Counted from the first letter of the stretch, positions 1 through 12,170 are shown. The stretch is DNA of 64,000 nt from Cercospora beticola (GCF_033473495.1 NC_088936.1:372001-436000), one strand, 5' to 3'. Program-made: numbers and translations. Notes: a model not told the origin generated them from the sequence alone.

Positions 1-2
1 AA

Positions 3-614
3 CCGACATGGGTACCACCCAACTGCCGCTTCGAGATCGACGACTTCGAAAACGAATGGACGTTTGGCAACAATCGATTTGATATGATCCACCATCGCTT
101 CCTAGTCGGCCACATATCGGATCCACCCGAATTCTACAAACGGGTATTCAACGCGCTGAAACCCGGAGGCAGCCTCGAGCTGGCGGAGATGGAGCTTGGG
201 ACATTTTGCGATGATGGCTCGGTGCCAGAAGACTGCTCCATCATGCAATGGGGTGATTATCTGAATGAAGCATTTCGAAAGATGGGCAGGGTACCGCTCA
301 CCGCAGACCAATACAAAGAATTGCTGGAGCAGCAGGGCTTCGAGAACGTGCACGCGGAGGTTATCAAGAGGCCCTCGAACGACTGGCCGAAGGATCCGAA
401 GTGGAAAGAGATAGGACGGTACAGCTGCTTGAACTACCTGGAGGGCCTGGAAGGATTTACAGTGGCTCCATTCACCAGAATCCTGGGCTGGAAATTGGAA
501 GAAGTGCAAGTCTTCGTGGCTGCTGTGCGCAAGGATTGGGTGAAGAGGAAATACCATGCATACCATAAGGGCATACTTGTATATGCGACAAAGCCCAAGC
601 TACCGGCGCAATGA
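3..614 (+). CDS. SAM-dependent methyltransferase, UMTA/LaeA-like, 5'-truncated by window edge
   Basis: The reading frame is open from base 3, so the gene starts outside the window and the ATG at 84 is internal. The first visible residues (VPPNCRFEIDD, then EWTFGNNRFDMIH) are the typical middle of fungal UMTA-type class I methyltransferases, where the acidic loop follows the SAM site. The later KPGGSLELAEME strand and the C-terminal half also fit. The glycine-rich SAM motif I must lie upstream and is not visible. Relatives include LaeA and many tailoring or orphan methyltransferases, so the substrate cannot be told. It is a different type from, and 40 kb away from, the cyclase/ATP-grasp pair. 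Confidence 0.85.
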   Translation, partial: PTWVPPNCRFEIDDFENEWTFGNNRFDMIHHRFLVGHISDPPEFYKRVFNALKPGGSLELAEMELGTFCDDGSVPEDCSIMQWGDYLNEAFRKMGRVPLTADQYKELLEQQGFENVHAEVIKRPSNDWPKDPKWKEIGRYSCLNYLEGLEGFTVAPFTRILGWKLEEVQVFVAAVRKDWVKRKYHAYHKGILVYATKPKLPAQ

Positions 615-1952
615 AAGAGGGGTGCTCATCTCGCAACGCCGCAATTTGTCCAATGGCACCCACCTGCGAACCAACCACGCAGAAAGCGATTCGCTTATGA
701 GCACAAATCACCATCGCAATCCCAGACCTGCGGCCACGCCTCCAGTGATACGCTTGTTGCTCTGTTGGTGGAGGCGATCAGGTACATCTGGTCGCATGCA
801 GCGCTGACGGCCGTCGCTTCCGCAGCTCACAAGAATGGTGTTCGATGTTGTGCTGAATTGCTTCCACAGCCTAGATTGCTGACTCGCACATTTCATAGGT
901 CATCGTTGCCGAGGGGCCCATACAAATCCTTTGATCATTTGAAGCTTCTCGTTGCCTGTGACACCCCTACGGGAGTGTCCAATTCAACCACTTCGTTCTA
1001 CCCGGAGGTACGGACCCGAATTGGGCAGGTCGGAGTTGGACGCCGATCCAATATTCGATCTCCAGCTTGGCAATTCATGCGACAGTGTGCCCAGAGAGAC
1101 AGGAGTGTATTTGGAGTGAATTCAGATTTCGATCAAATGTGCAGTCAGCCAACTCGCCCAGATATCTTCGTCGCCCCGAGACTGTGACTGCGCCTTGAAA
1201 GAGAACAAGGTTTCGAGTGGGCGGAAGAGGCAGGCGTTGTGAAGCAATGGAACACATGGACCACACGGGAGGTGCAACAATTCGCTCACCTTCTTGCCCC
1301 CAGGCTCAACCCACGGGACATCGCCTGCGTTTAGCATCGGCATAAGTCTCATGTCTGGCGATCAGCAGGTCAGACAATTGCCCTTCGATCTCATGTATTG
1401 GCTTGGCATATTCCTATGGTTACTGGAATCGGACCGAGCGCCCTTCAAACATCTCTATGCCACCAGCCGCAAAGTCTGCCAGACAGTGTCTCTCCATCAC
1501 TAGTAAGTGCTCCGTTTCTATCCCCGTCTGGACATGCGAACATGTCGCCGGCGTAGCCGCATCACCACAATAAACCACGTGGCAGACGCGAGATCCCCGA
1601 CGGCCCGTTGGATGCCAAGAAAAAGTTCTGTATGGCGTGCTCGACCCAACAATCCAATGGAACGCCGAGACTAGACACCAATCCCTTGTCTTCCACGCAC
1701 CTGGTAGCAAAACCGAGTCGACGCCACCGAAATAGTTGAGCGCTCCTGCCTGCCGAGACATATAATTGTGTCAATTCTCCGTAGGATTGCAATGATGCCA
1801 CCGATGTCTGGTATGGCGACTACTTAATTGTTCTTAGACAAAAGGTAGTGGTATACCCACTAAGTCTGCAGTACTCCTTGCTTGACTTTCACTGGGATTG
1901 GTAGTGTTACAGCATACCAGTGGCCTGGGCTAGCAGCAGCAATAAGGTCAAG
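615..1952. other. intergenic, no supported gene
   Basis: Short ORFs on both strands (the longest about 140 codons) show no domain, signal peptide or splice-consistent extension. The right-hand part is the promoter of the methionine permease. Confidence 0.6.
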
Positions 1953-3656
1953 ATGGGCATTCTCAATTGGCACCGAACGGACGATGACTCCGCTACTGTT
2001 GCGGAGGACAGCAGTATTGATCGCTCTGCAAAGAAGGTTTATGGCACTGTCAGCGAAGCTCGTGAGTGACGGTGGATTGTTCATCGCTTCGTGAGTTACT
2101 GACTTGACGCAGACGATGAATCTGGCATTGCACAACAATCAAAACGACAGATCGGCGTCGTCTCCGCGGCCTTCCTCATTTTCAACCGAATGGTTGGCAC
2201 GGGAATTTTCGCTACACCTTCTGGTATCCTTTCTCAGACTGGCTCTGTCGGCTTGGCGCTTTTCATGTGGTTCGCTGGTATGCTGATCGCAGCTGCTGGT
2301 ATGGCCGTCTACTTGGAGTTCGGAACAGGAATCCCAAAGTAGGTGACAATGTGCGAAAGGAGTGGGTGATGGGGACTGACAGAATACAGGAACGGTGGTG
2401 AGAAGAACTACCTCGAACACGTCTTCCGGAAACCCAAATTCCTTGCGACCGGTCTCTATACTGGCTATGTAATTCTTCTCGGTTGGGCAGGATCGAACTC
2501 TGTTGTGTTTGGCGAATACATCCTTACAGCTGCAAATGTCGAGGTCAACCGGTGGAACCAGCGTGGTGTCGGTCTGGCCTGCATTACATCCGCATTCTTG
2601 ATTCACGGTCTGGCGCTCAAGTGGGGTCTGCGACTGCAAAACTTGCTCGGCACGATCAAGTTGATCATTATTCTAATCATCGTGGTCTCCGGCTGGGCTG
2701 CTCTTGGTGGTGCCATGAAGGCAGATAAACCAAGCCCGAGCAACTTCACCAACGCCTTCGAGGGCACGACTGGATCTGCATACGGAATTGTGACGGCTCT
2801 ATACAACGTCATCTGGAGTTACATCGGATACAGCAACGCCAACTACGCTCTCAGCGAAACGAAGAACCCAATCAGGACTTTGAAGATCGCAGCCCCAACC
2901 GCGCTCATTCTCGTCGGTGTCCTCTACATGCTCGTCAACATCGCCTACTTCGCCGCAGTACCCAAAGACGAAATCCTCGCATCAAAGCGCATCCTAGCAG
3001 CTACTTTCTTCCGCAACATGTTCGGCGAATCAGCAGAACGCGCCATGTCCGTCTTTGTCGCTCTCTCAGCCTTCGGCAACGTTCTTTCTGTCATCTTCTC
3101 GCAAGGTCGATTGGTACAAGAACTAGGACGAGAAGGCATCCTCCCATTCTCCCGCTTCTGGGCAAGCAACCGACCTTTCAACGCCCCTCTCGCTGGTCTC
3201 TTCGAGCACTGGCTCGTATCCGTCATCATCATGATGGGTCCTCCACCTGGCGACGCTTATAACTTCATCCTCAATGTCATCAGCTACCCTCTCGCAATCG
3301 TCAACACGTTCGTCGCGCTCGGACTCATCTGGCTATACCTCCACAGACAAACCTGGGACTGGAATCCTCCGTTCAAGGCTACGCTCCCTGTTGCGGTCTT
3401 TTTCTTCCTTAGCAATGTTTACCTTGTCATTGCGCCTTTTGTGCCACCCACCGAAGGCAACAGCATTTACGAGACTCTGCCATATTATTTGCATTGCATT
3501 GTGGGATGGGCGATTATCGGAGGCGGGGGTCTTTACTGGCTCATTTGGGCTGTTGTTTTGCCTAAGATTGGAAAGTATGAGCTTGTGAGGGAAGAGTATA
3601 CTGATGAGATTGATGGGTGGACGAGATATCATTTTATTAGGAGGAAGTTGGAATAG
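1953..3656 (+). CDS. High-affinity methionine permease (APC/LAT family, MUP1-like)
   Basis: Three exons, 1953-2061, 2113-2338 and 2390-3656, give 533 residues. The ATG at 1953 sits in a good context (gtcaagATGGG) and the two introns of 51 bp have GT..AG ends. The protein has an acidic cytoplasmic N-terminus, then the APC signature around IGVVSAAFLIFNRMVGTGIF in helix 1, and about twelve hydrophobic segments. The C-terminal EGNSIYETLPYYLH stretch is typical of fungal MUP1-type methionine permeases. Plasma-membrane uptake of methionine is inferred from the family. Related LAT transporters with other substrates cannot be excluded. No neighbouring sulphur gene is present. Confidence 0.88.
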
Positions 3657-4044
3657 AGTCAACCTGGTTCTGAGTAGACATAGAATGAGCATGTGCCAGT
3701 AACAGACTGGATTATTGCGCGACCCGCTCACTTTCACTTATGTTATGCAGAGCATAGACCGTTTCAGCGACCTGGTACTCCAGACCATGGGGTGATTTGC
3801 TTCCAGGGACATCGACCAATCACATCTGACAGAGCAACACCAGAACCTTCCACCGCCGCCGACCTCATCTCAGCTCGCGGCAGGATGCGACCATGTCTCG
3901 CTGACGATGACATGGCTTCCAACATGTCGTTCTGATAGATTTCCTCTGCTACAAAGGCGTCGCAGTGGCAGCGGAACGGTAAGCGCTGGTGGTTGCTAAG
4001 ACGTGGTTTCCTTTTCTTCGAGACAGTTCTGACTACCTCACGAA
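3657..4044. other. intergenic spacer
   Basis: Terminator side of the permease and promoter side of the sedolisin gene. I see nothing specific in it. Confidence 0.5.
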
Positions 4045-6077
4045 ATGCGACGCGCGACGCTGCTGGCAGCAGCGACTCTCATACTGGACGCGTCCTGTGC
4101 GATTGTACAAAAGAGGGCGCCAACAAACCATGGTTGGGAACGTCGGTCGCTGACTCCAAAAGACAATTCGATCAAGCTTCACATTGCTGTGCGCCATGCC
4201 GATGATGGAGAGGCGATAGAGCGACAACTTGCTCTCGCATCAGATCCAAACAGTCCGAGCTTTCGACAGCATGTTTCGGCGGAGGAAGCAGCGCGACTAT
4301 CGGAACCTACGCGAGAAAATGTTCACGAAGTCGAGGAGTGGCTTTGGGAGCACGACTTACTGGAAAAGGCATCACTCTTCGGTGGAATCTTTGAGATCGA
4401 CACCACGATACAACAAGCAGAGCAGCTGCTCAACACGACGTACTCAACCTTCTCAGATGGCTGGAAAGAGATCAATCGCGCAGAGCTCTATCATCTTCCA
4501 AAGGCTGTCGCGGATTGCATTGACTTTGTGACGCCCACGACGAGCTTCCCACAGCCTGGAGATGCAGAGCAACAGGAGCACGCCAAGGAACTGCTCAGAA
4601 GATCCGGCCACATCTTCAAGAGACAACAGAATAATACGGAATGCACAGGTGCCGATGGCCTGGCTACTCCAAGCTGCATTCGCCGAGTCTACGACATCAA
4701 CTTCGACGGACTGAACTACACGGCCCAACCAAACCGAACGACTTTCGCAGTCTACGCGACCGAAAGCGCTTCTTTCAACAACTCCGATCTGCAAGCCTAT
4801 CTACGAGAATACAATCCAGCTGCCGCTCAAGCCAGCGCCAGCTACGAACTCGTGGGATCCGGCGGCGTACCTGATCCCGGCATCGCAGCCAAATTCGAGA
4901 CATCCTTAGGAACCCAAGCGCTCCTCGGTCTCGCCTACCCTGAAGTCCAAAATGGAATTTTCTACAACTACGGCGGAGTATTTGGTCCAGAAATAGGCCA
5001 AACCTACGACAACTTTGTCACATTCCTGCAACAACTCCTCTCCAATGAGACAGTCCCATCCGTGATCAGCATCACAGAATCAGCAAACGAGAACCTCTTC
5101 GATCCAGACTACGCCAGAAGACTCTGTCTCATGATGGCACAAATCGGAGCTCGAGGCGTAAGCCTTCTATTCTCAACCGGAAACAACGGAGCCAACGGGC
5201 AAGAAGCCGGCGGCGAACATAAAACAATCTTCGAGCCCAAATTCCCAGCAAGTTGTCCCTGGGTCACAGCTGTAGGCGGCACGACGAACATCGGAGATGA
5301 AGAAGCTGCTGTCAATGGCACAATCCCGATAGCTTCTAGTGTAGCGATCACAGCAAGCGGAGGAGGCTTCTCGAATTTGTTTGCAAGACCGCGGTATCAG
5401 GCGAATCAAGTACAAAGCTACATCGATCAATACGTTCCGAAGACATATGAAAACGAATCTGGATTCAATTCTTCCGGAAGAGGATACCCCGATGTCGCAG
5501 CTTTCAGTACACAGTATCCGACATTCGTCGATGGATTTATGTTACCCATCGGTGGAACTTCGGCTTCGACGCCCACATGGGCTGCAATCATAAGTCTTTT
5601 GAATGACTATGAGGCTTTTCATGGGAGACCTCCACTCGGGTTCTTGAATCCTTGGCTGTATAGTTTAAATGGCACGGGATTGAAGGATATCGTGAAAGGA
5701 GGGGAGAATGTTGGAGCTTGTTCCGCGGCTCAGGGTTGTATGCTGGAGAAGGTTTTGGGGTATAATACGACGGAGGGGTGGGATGCTGTTACTGGGTTGG
5801 GGAGTCCGAGGTTTAGGGAGTTGGTGAGGGTGTTGGATGGGGGAAGGATTGGGTGAGTACTGAGTTGGGCTTTGGTGATAGGTTTGTTGCTGACTTTTGT
5901 GATAGATCTGATGAGGAGTTTACGTCGGTGGTGAGCAGTGCTGCGGCGGAGATAACTGCAACGGCTACCACGAGCGATGGTGCTGCGACTTCCACTGCCG
6001 CAGCGGCAAGTCGGTACGAAAACCGTGTCCAAGCAGCATTCCTGGGCATTGGCGCTCTTGTGCTCGCGGCCGTGTAG
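4045..6077 (+). CDS. GPI-anchored sedolisin-like (S53) protein, catalytic residues altered
   Basis: Exons 4045-5852 and 5906-6077 (intron 53 bp) give 659 residues. There is a signal peptide (residues 1 to about 19), an S53 activation prodomain (to about 190) and a sedolisin domain to about 600. The second exon adds a Ser/Thr/Ala-rich stretch and a hydrophobic C-terminus (FLGIGALVLAAV), typical of a GPI signal. The serine motif GGTSASTP is intact (S506) and the calcium-loop end GWDAVTGLG is present. The E-x3-D motif reads ETSLG, so the general acid Asp is Gly289. The oxyanion-hole motif SGDSG reads TGNNG, so Asp is Asn380. The domain is therefore complete but probably not a normal tripeptidyl peptidase. 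It may be a pseudoprotease at the cell surface. Confidence 0.88.
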
Positions 6078-6267
6078 AGAATGGACGTCAAGTATACGAG
6101 CGACGCAGCTATGCCTAACGAAGAAACAATGACATGAGTTGAGCAGATTCTAATCACTTGAGACCTATGATCGCTACACAAGCTACGAAATCTCCTGTTT
6201 TCCGTCGCTTTCATGCCAGGCTTCGCAGTGTTCATGTCTCGGGAGCTCCCATCGTCTCTTTCGCCAT

Positions 6268-6568
6268 CTACCTCCTATTACATCTGCAGTAAAACCTTGG
6301 ACCATCTCCTGTTCCCGCAACGCATCTTCCGCCACTATAGATGTCCGATGTCGCTTGGCAGTAGTCGCTGCAGACTGCCTGGCAGTATGGTCTGGATCCA
6401 GAGAGTCAGCATGGTCGACATCAATGTGCCATAACCTGACAAGCAAGGCGTTGAAACAGATGGGAATGTCTTCTCTCACCCGTTGTCTCTGCATCGTGGG
6501 TTCGTGCATCCTTGAGCACTGACGAGGCCGATTGCGGCAGCAAGGGCGAAGATGATATTGAGCTTCAT
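6268..6568 (-). CDS. Small secreted 8-cysteine defensin-like peptide (CS-alpha-beta type)
   Basis: Two exons on the minus strand, 6568-6480 and 6391-6268, flank an 88-bp intron with donor GTGAGA, branch CTGAC and acceptor CCAG. They encode 70 residues. Residues 1-18 are a clear signal peptide (MKLNIIFALAAAIGLVSA, cut before Q19). The mature peptide of 52 residues has cysteines at 21, 26, 33, 37, 41, 53, 65 and 67. The C33-x3-C37, G51-R-C53 and C65-x-C67 spacing is the CS-alpha-beta (defensin) signature, and G51 to C65 forms a gamma-core-like loop. An extra cysteine pair makes four likely disulfides. The tail is basic (NRR). No prodomain is visible, unlike plectasin. Function is inferred only: an antimicrobial peptide or effector. 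It ends 190 bp from the sedolisin stop, convergently. Confidence 0.78.
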
Positions 6569-7425
6569 GGTGACAGGTGGATCTGGTTTGAATTGTTCGT
6601 TGACTAACTGCCCTGCCACTTCTCCAGTTCCACGACAAAGGTCCATGCATCTTTTATTATATACTCTCTTCCTCTCCACAAGCCACGCGATAATCCACCT
6701 CTGAGCTCGATCACCCCGCCTACACTATACCACGTTCTATACCATCCAGCTATACATCAAGAAAAATACGAGACGGCTTGCAACTACGCCATTCCAGGCT
6801 AGAAATTGTGCAGATCTTTGAGATTGGCCATAGGGCATGCTATTGAGGTAAACCACGTTCTCACAGCGATAAAGCCTATTGGGTGCTCTTATAGCTATTG
6901 CAACGCCACAATCTTTGACAAGAAATCTTGGCTCGCTAAAGTATGAGCTTGGAGTTGGTCGACAGTTGTGATGACAATCTTGGATCAAGAAGTAATATAC
7001 TGCCACGAGACTGCACGTGGCGAGTTGCTGCGGCAGGTCATGTTGGATCTTCAATGTTGTGGTGATAGTGGACTGTTGATCGATAAAGAAATGATCGTGT
7101 TTGTATAGGCAAGGCTATTCCATTTTGTGACAGCGGTTTGCTAAAGACAGAAAATTCACTGATTGTATTTGTCTCATGCGATAGGCAAAGACAGACGCAC
7201 GACCAAAAACCAGATGGCAATGAGACGCTGCGTAAAAGATACAACGCACGGAGTAGAGTAGCGATGGTGCCGTAGACAGGCATCGGCTCGTCGGCAAATT
7301 GTGGAGTGAAGGATTGATGAGTATGATTGCTGCATACTACTACAGACATAACGGCTGAAGCGAGCACCAAAAGCAGGCCGAAGTAAGTACTAACAATAAA
7401 GTCGAAGTCGAATTCGCCGCTCTCA
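6569..7425. other. intergenic, no supported gene
   Basis: Serves as promoter of the defensin-like gene and 3' flank of the sulfotransferase-like gene, both on the minus strand. Short ORFs here have no recognisable content. The first 150 bp upstream of the peptide gene contain AT-rich stretches such as tttattatatact. Confidence 0.5.
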
Positions 7426-8469
7426 TCAAACCATCATCCTCCTCTTGCACAAATACTCATAATCCGGCATAGCCTTTTCAACTTTCTCCCTCAACTCCAG
7501 TGCTTTCGCCTCTCCGAACTTCGCTGTCCAAACGGGCATCATCTCCTCCGGCGATCCAGCTGTCGAACCCAATTTATCCGTCGTAATCTCCTTTGATGCG
7601 TCCAAACTCGACAGCATGATCCTCATACGTATCTCTTTCTGCTTCAGCTCGTCCGGACTCGCTGGGTTCCACTCGTATTGTAGCCTCTCCGGATCAAGCC
7701 CGATCTGGAGAGCCAGCTTCTGTGTGATGCCCTTCGGATTGACTAGAAGATCGTCTGCATCGACGACAATGGGCCGGACGCCATGGCTAACGTAGAAGTT
7801 GTAGAGTGAGCGATGGAAGTTGTACGTTGTGTTTGAGTCGATTGTTGCCTTTTTGGATGAGTCGGTGGAGTTTTTGGTCAAGCTTTCGGCGCATTCTTCG
7901 AATAAGTTGGTCATGTTTCGAAGAGCAGATTCGAAGACCCGGATTGGGTGGCGGATGAGAAATACTGGTCTCCAGGAAAGAAGGTAGGCGTCGGGCATCA
8001 CGGTTTCGTTTAGCTCCGAGTAGAGAGATTCGTATCCAGGAACAGACCAGCGAAGAGGAGCGGCTTTGGGTTCGCCATTCTTGGGTTCACCGTTGACGAA
8101 GCGGGAGATGGCTGTGGGCTCGATGAACGTGTTACAGTGTTCTTTTGTGAACGCTACTTGGGTGTCGTTGTTAAAGTGGGTATCTTCTTCGAGGCTGGCA
8201 ATACTCGCTGCGAATAGTTCGTGGATCGCTATCTTCTGCTCGTCGGTCCAGGTCTCTGGGGCATTGTCGATGGTGTGTTCATTCGCGTGGTGAACCATGG
8301 CCCCGAGGAAATGGTATCCACCATGTTTGACATTCTCCTGCTTATCGAGCGCAAGAATCCTTACAAGCAGGTTGGAGCAAGATCTCGGAATCGTAATGAG
8401 CATAGAGCGTCGAGGCCCACGGTGCTGCTGTGCACCGTTTCGGGCCGTCGCTTCATCGCCTATGGACAT
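7426..8469 (-). CDS. P-loop sulfotransferase-like family protein
   Basis: Single exon, 347 residues, start in a strong context (ccaccATGTCC). The N-terminal ITIPRSCSNLL is a PAPS-binding-loop-like PRSxSxxL segment. PVFLIRHPIRVFESALRN in the middle matches the 3'-phosphate-binding RxPxxxxxS region. A later segment, VDADDLLVNPKGITQKL, is also typical of this fungal family. Length is normal for the family. Such proteins are common near fungal secondary-metabolite genes, but true sulfotransferase activity has rarely been shown, so the acceptor is unknown. No adjoining biosynthetic core gene is seen. Confidence 0.75.
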   Translation of the reverse strand: MSIGDEATARNGAQQHRGPRRSMLITIPRSCSNLLVRILALDKQENVKHGGYHFLGAMVHHANEHTIDNAPETWTDEQKIAIHELFAASIASLEEDTHFNNDTQVAFTKEHCNTFIEPTAISRFVNGEPKNGEPKAAPLRWSVPGYESLYSELNETVMPDAYLLSWRPVFLIRHPIRVFESALRNMTNLFEECAESLTKNSTDSSKKATIDSNTTYNFHRSLYNFYVSHGVRPIVVDADDLLVNPKGITQKLALQIGLDPERLQYEWNPASPDELKQKEIRMRIMLSSLDASKEITTDKLGSTAGSPEEMMPVWTAKFGEAKALELREKVEKAMPDYEYLCKRRMMV

Positions 8470-10646
8470 GGTGGCTGCGCTTCTTTCGACTTCACTTCTT
8501 CAAAATAAGTGTTGAGGGAGTCAATGATTGGTTGTAGAGAGACTGACGTGCTCGGCAAAGAGTTGACGTGATCGAGGTGAGAGGGGAGTATATGTACGTG
8601 CCCATCGGCACTATCTCTGATGCCTTCAGCTGCAAGGAAGCCCACACACCACGAGCGCTGCGAGCTCGCTCTGACGATCCACATGCAACGTGCCACATGG
8701 TGATGCTGTTACGCGGTCCTCTACTTTGACTCACGGCAAGCCAGAATCTTCAAGTGTCAGCAGTGCTGATCGCTCCTACAAGCAGCAGGTCCATCGCCAC
8801 CCTGTTAGGGCCTACAGTCCATCGACCGAAGCCACTTACCATGGCGTGCTGCTAGAAGATCAAAGTCTCCGTCCTGGGAAAACCCGGCAAAGCTGAGGGG
8901 TAAATCCGTCAAAAAGCATCATCCTGCATTGCGAACGCACGCAGCCGCTTCGGTCGGCAGAAGCGATGGCGGGCGAGCGTTACACGTCGAAATCCACCAA
9001 GTCGCCACTCGTGAAACGTTCAAGCTGTCCTGTGAGTTTTCAGCCCTCGTCTGGAATCCTGCCAAGGATGAGCTGGAAGCAGTGGCTGCTCTGAAGGAAT
9101 CGTGGAGCGCTACTTGAGCCAATCTCCACGCCACTGTTAGGCCGCCCAACACAGCTTGAGTCGCCATTCAACTCTTTGCTGGCGATCACTGAAAGGGACG
9201 AGCAGTAGTCAGCGGGTCTTCAATCCATATCACAAAGTCGTGGTATGAAGTGACACTGTTCTGCAACTTCTTGGCAGGCGTTGATCTGCTGCAAGCGCCG
9301 GGCGAGTTCGACATCCGAGGCCGGACGGACGGTGTCGCACTTTGGAAATGTCCGGCGACGAAGTCGTACTGTATCATGTCCACAATGATGTCAGAAGCAA
9401 TTTGTCTGCAATGAGCAGTGGACGAGAAGGATAGAAACGGGAAAGGTGAGGTTGAGATGGTTAGACTTTGCATGGATGTGCCTTTCTCATCATCAGCCTC
9501 TCGTTCTTCTTGGCGTAAGCCGCAGAGGAAGCGACGTCCCGAAATCCCCTTCCACGAAGCTACGCTCTCGTCTGTATCCCTATCGACCTCTACCTCAACA
9601 AGTAACAGTCTCACTCCAAACCTTGACACGGAGCGAAGTGTCCATTCTTTCTGCCTTCTCCATCTCATGGCAGTCTCACAAAACCGACCAATTGACATTT
9701 AGTGGGAAAGAATACAATAACACGATTCTTTGGGCCCTGCCAGCCAACTCGAGACGCTAAGGATGCTGCCTCCGCGATCCTGTGCGATGATGCGCTACGC
9801 TGCATCGACATGAAGCCACATACCGGTCAGCAACGAGGCGCGGTCGAGCTTATGAGCACCTGGCCGACTCGATCTTGGGTGCACAGCATCGGGAGCAAGT
9901 GGCATACTGGATAGTTGTCAACGCCGTGACAAGCATTGCCTGTAAGACTGCCTCGAATCATGAACATCCACAGGCGAGAACATATCCTTCACCAGGAGCA
10001 AGCCACTTTCACAGCAAACCAAACCCCATAGCAGGAGCACAGATCGGCCATTGAAATCGAGAAGGATGGCCCTGGCACCTCCAGCGCAGACTCCCTGGTC
10101 GCCATTGCGTGCTAGCAGTACCGCTGAAGATGATCGAAGAACGTCGTGCGACCTCCGTGGAAAGCGATTTGACCAGCCCCACATGTCACGAAGACACCTT
10201 CAGGTCACTATGAGCGGTAAAAGGCTTCACTGTTTGCTGTAGCGTCCTGCGCCTCGCCGTGACTTGGGGCACGAGGTGGAGAAAAGCGATTTGAACATGC
10301 GACGCGTCTTCAGCGCAGCCAGTTCTTTCGGACAGGCGGTGCTCCTGGCAGATAAACCCAGCCAACTGGTCCAGATAGTGATCTCGGTAGGTCGTCAAAC
10401 GCAGTCTTCATCTCTGTGGTTTGCCAGCGCTTTCGACATGATATCGCTGGGCTGGAGAGTTGAGACATATTGCGCTACTGCACATACGCCCATTCTTGGC
10501 ATGACGTCACTGACGAGCGCGTCACTGTTTCGTTGTTGCTGTTCTTCCTTGCTTGCATTCATGTGAAAACGTCGTCTTTTCTGCTTCACAAACAAACACC
10601 ATCAGCTCACAGACATCAAGCTTCATAGTATCGCAAGGTTGTCATC
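8470..10646. other. 2.2-kb intergenic region without a supported gene
   Basis: ORFs up to 170 codons occur on both strands (for example 9186-9698 minus). None shows a domain, a signal peptide or a splice-consistent continuation. The right end carries the promoter and 5' leader of the next gene. Confidence 0.5.
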
Positions 10647-11615
10647 ATGGCCGACAAGCTCAAGGAAACAGCCAAGCAAGAAGTCGCAGCTGCGTCGAAA
10701 CAAGCCAACGAAGCAGTCAGATCTGGAGCTTACCTCTACCCGCTGAAGGTAACACAGATATCACGAAAGAGAATCCTGATGGACGCCCCCTAACAAGAGG
10801 TCAGGGCATCTTCTACTTCTGGACACACAAGTCACTATGGAAGCCGTTCCTCAACCGCCTTCTTCCCACTATGGGCCTCGGCATGGGCGTTACAGTCTTC
10901 ATGTTCCTCTTCACATATCTTCCCCAGCTTGCGGTTCTGGTCTTCACGTCAGGCCCTCTGGCGGTCGTCACGACCGTTCTCCTGGTTCTGTCGGAGTCGA
11001 GCACTCTCACAATGTTCCTCGCAAGGAACCTTCTCATCGAGGAGTCGCTGATCGACACCTTCGATGGCACTTTGGTCGCACGCGGACACACTGCAATCGT
11101 GGAGAAGGATCGTCAGGTCAAGTCATCTGGATTTGGGGATGCGATCGAGAGACTTGGAAAGTTGGCAAGGAAGCCATTCCAGAAGTTCACGCCAGCTGCA
11201 TTGGTCGTAAGTTACCCTGCTTTGACTTCTTAATGATCACGCTCCGCTAACATCTCGCCAGCGCTACCTGATCTCTCTGCCACTCAACTTCATCCCTGTA
11301 GTTGGTACAGCTATTTTCATCACGCTCCAAGCTCGCAATCGTGGTCCAGCATTCCACGCCCGCTACTTCCAACTCAAGGGCATGAGCGCCAACCAGCAGG
11401 AGAAGTACGTCGAGGCGCGTAAAGGCTATTACACGGCATTTGGTCTCCCGGCTGTCTTGCTCGAGCTCATTCCGCTTGCTGGTATCCTCTTCACCTTCAC
11501 GAACACATGTGGTGCAGCTCTCATGGCTGCCGATTTCGAGCAACATGGCGATACAAGCCCAGAGTTGAGGGAAAAGGCCCAAGCCACGAGCTCGAATTCG
11601 AAGAAATCATCATAG
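10647..11615 (+). CDS. RRT8/LDS1-like (EI24 family) membrane protein
   Basis: Exons 10647-10748, 10805-11206 and 11262-11615 give 285 residues. Introns of 56 and 55 bp contain CTAAC branch sites. The protein starts with a charged amphipathic segment (MADKLKETAKQEV), followed by several hydrophobic helices and a long central soluble loop. The fourth block, LISLPLNFIPVVGTAIF, is characteristic of the outer-spore-wall RRT8/LDS family of yeasts and its filamentous homologues. In yeast these are lipid-droplet or spore-wall associated. The role here is unknown and the assignment rests on topology plus this motif. Confidence 0.7.
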
Positions 11616-12170
11616 GGCGACGGGGGCCATGCACGAAACGCAGATGGTATCTTCAGCCTGCGCGCGGTGGACTTCGCACAATTTGCGCCGAATGATTAAT
11701 GATGGTTGTGAGGTCGAGCGGTGCTCAGTCACAGCAGAACTGAAATCGAGAACGTGCCAAGCTCGAAGCTCGCTTACGGAAATGGACGGCAGAATAGTAG
11801 CCCTACTGCTAATAGATAGGGCAAATAGCGGCCAATGAATCGTTGTAATCGCGCATAGGGCGTAGCATTGGAGTCGAGAAGTGCGTATCTAATGTAGGTA
11901 CACATGGAGAGCGGGGTCAGTGAAGTCCAATCAATTGATTGAACAACGTCTGAAGCTCCCCTCTGCAAATGCTCCAAATTTGCCGAAAGCAGCAAGCGGA
12001 TCCGAAGGTGAGTCGGTATACAACACCTCACTCGCACCCGAGACACTTCAACGTATGAACAACTTCAAATTTCGGCACCATCAATTGTTATAAGTCGTCG
12101 CCCCGTTGAAGGAACAAGAACAAGCGCAATCCTCCGGACCAGAACCCCGCGAACAGCACAAGAATCCAAA
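11616..12170. other. intergenic spacer
   Basis: Nothing recognisable. The last 80 bp form the A/C-rich leader of the aminotransferase gene. Confidence 0.5.

Noticed and set aside
9186..9698. 170-codon minus-strand ORF
   Set aside because: No recognisable domain. Overlapped by similar-sized ORFs in other frames.
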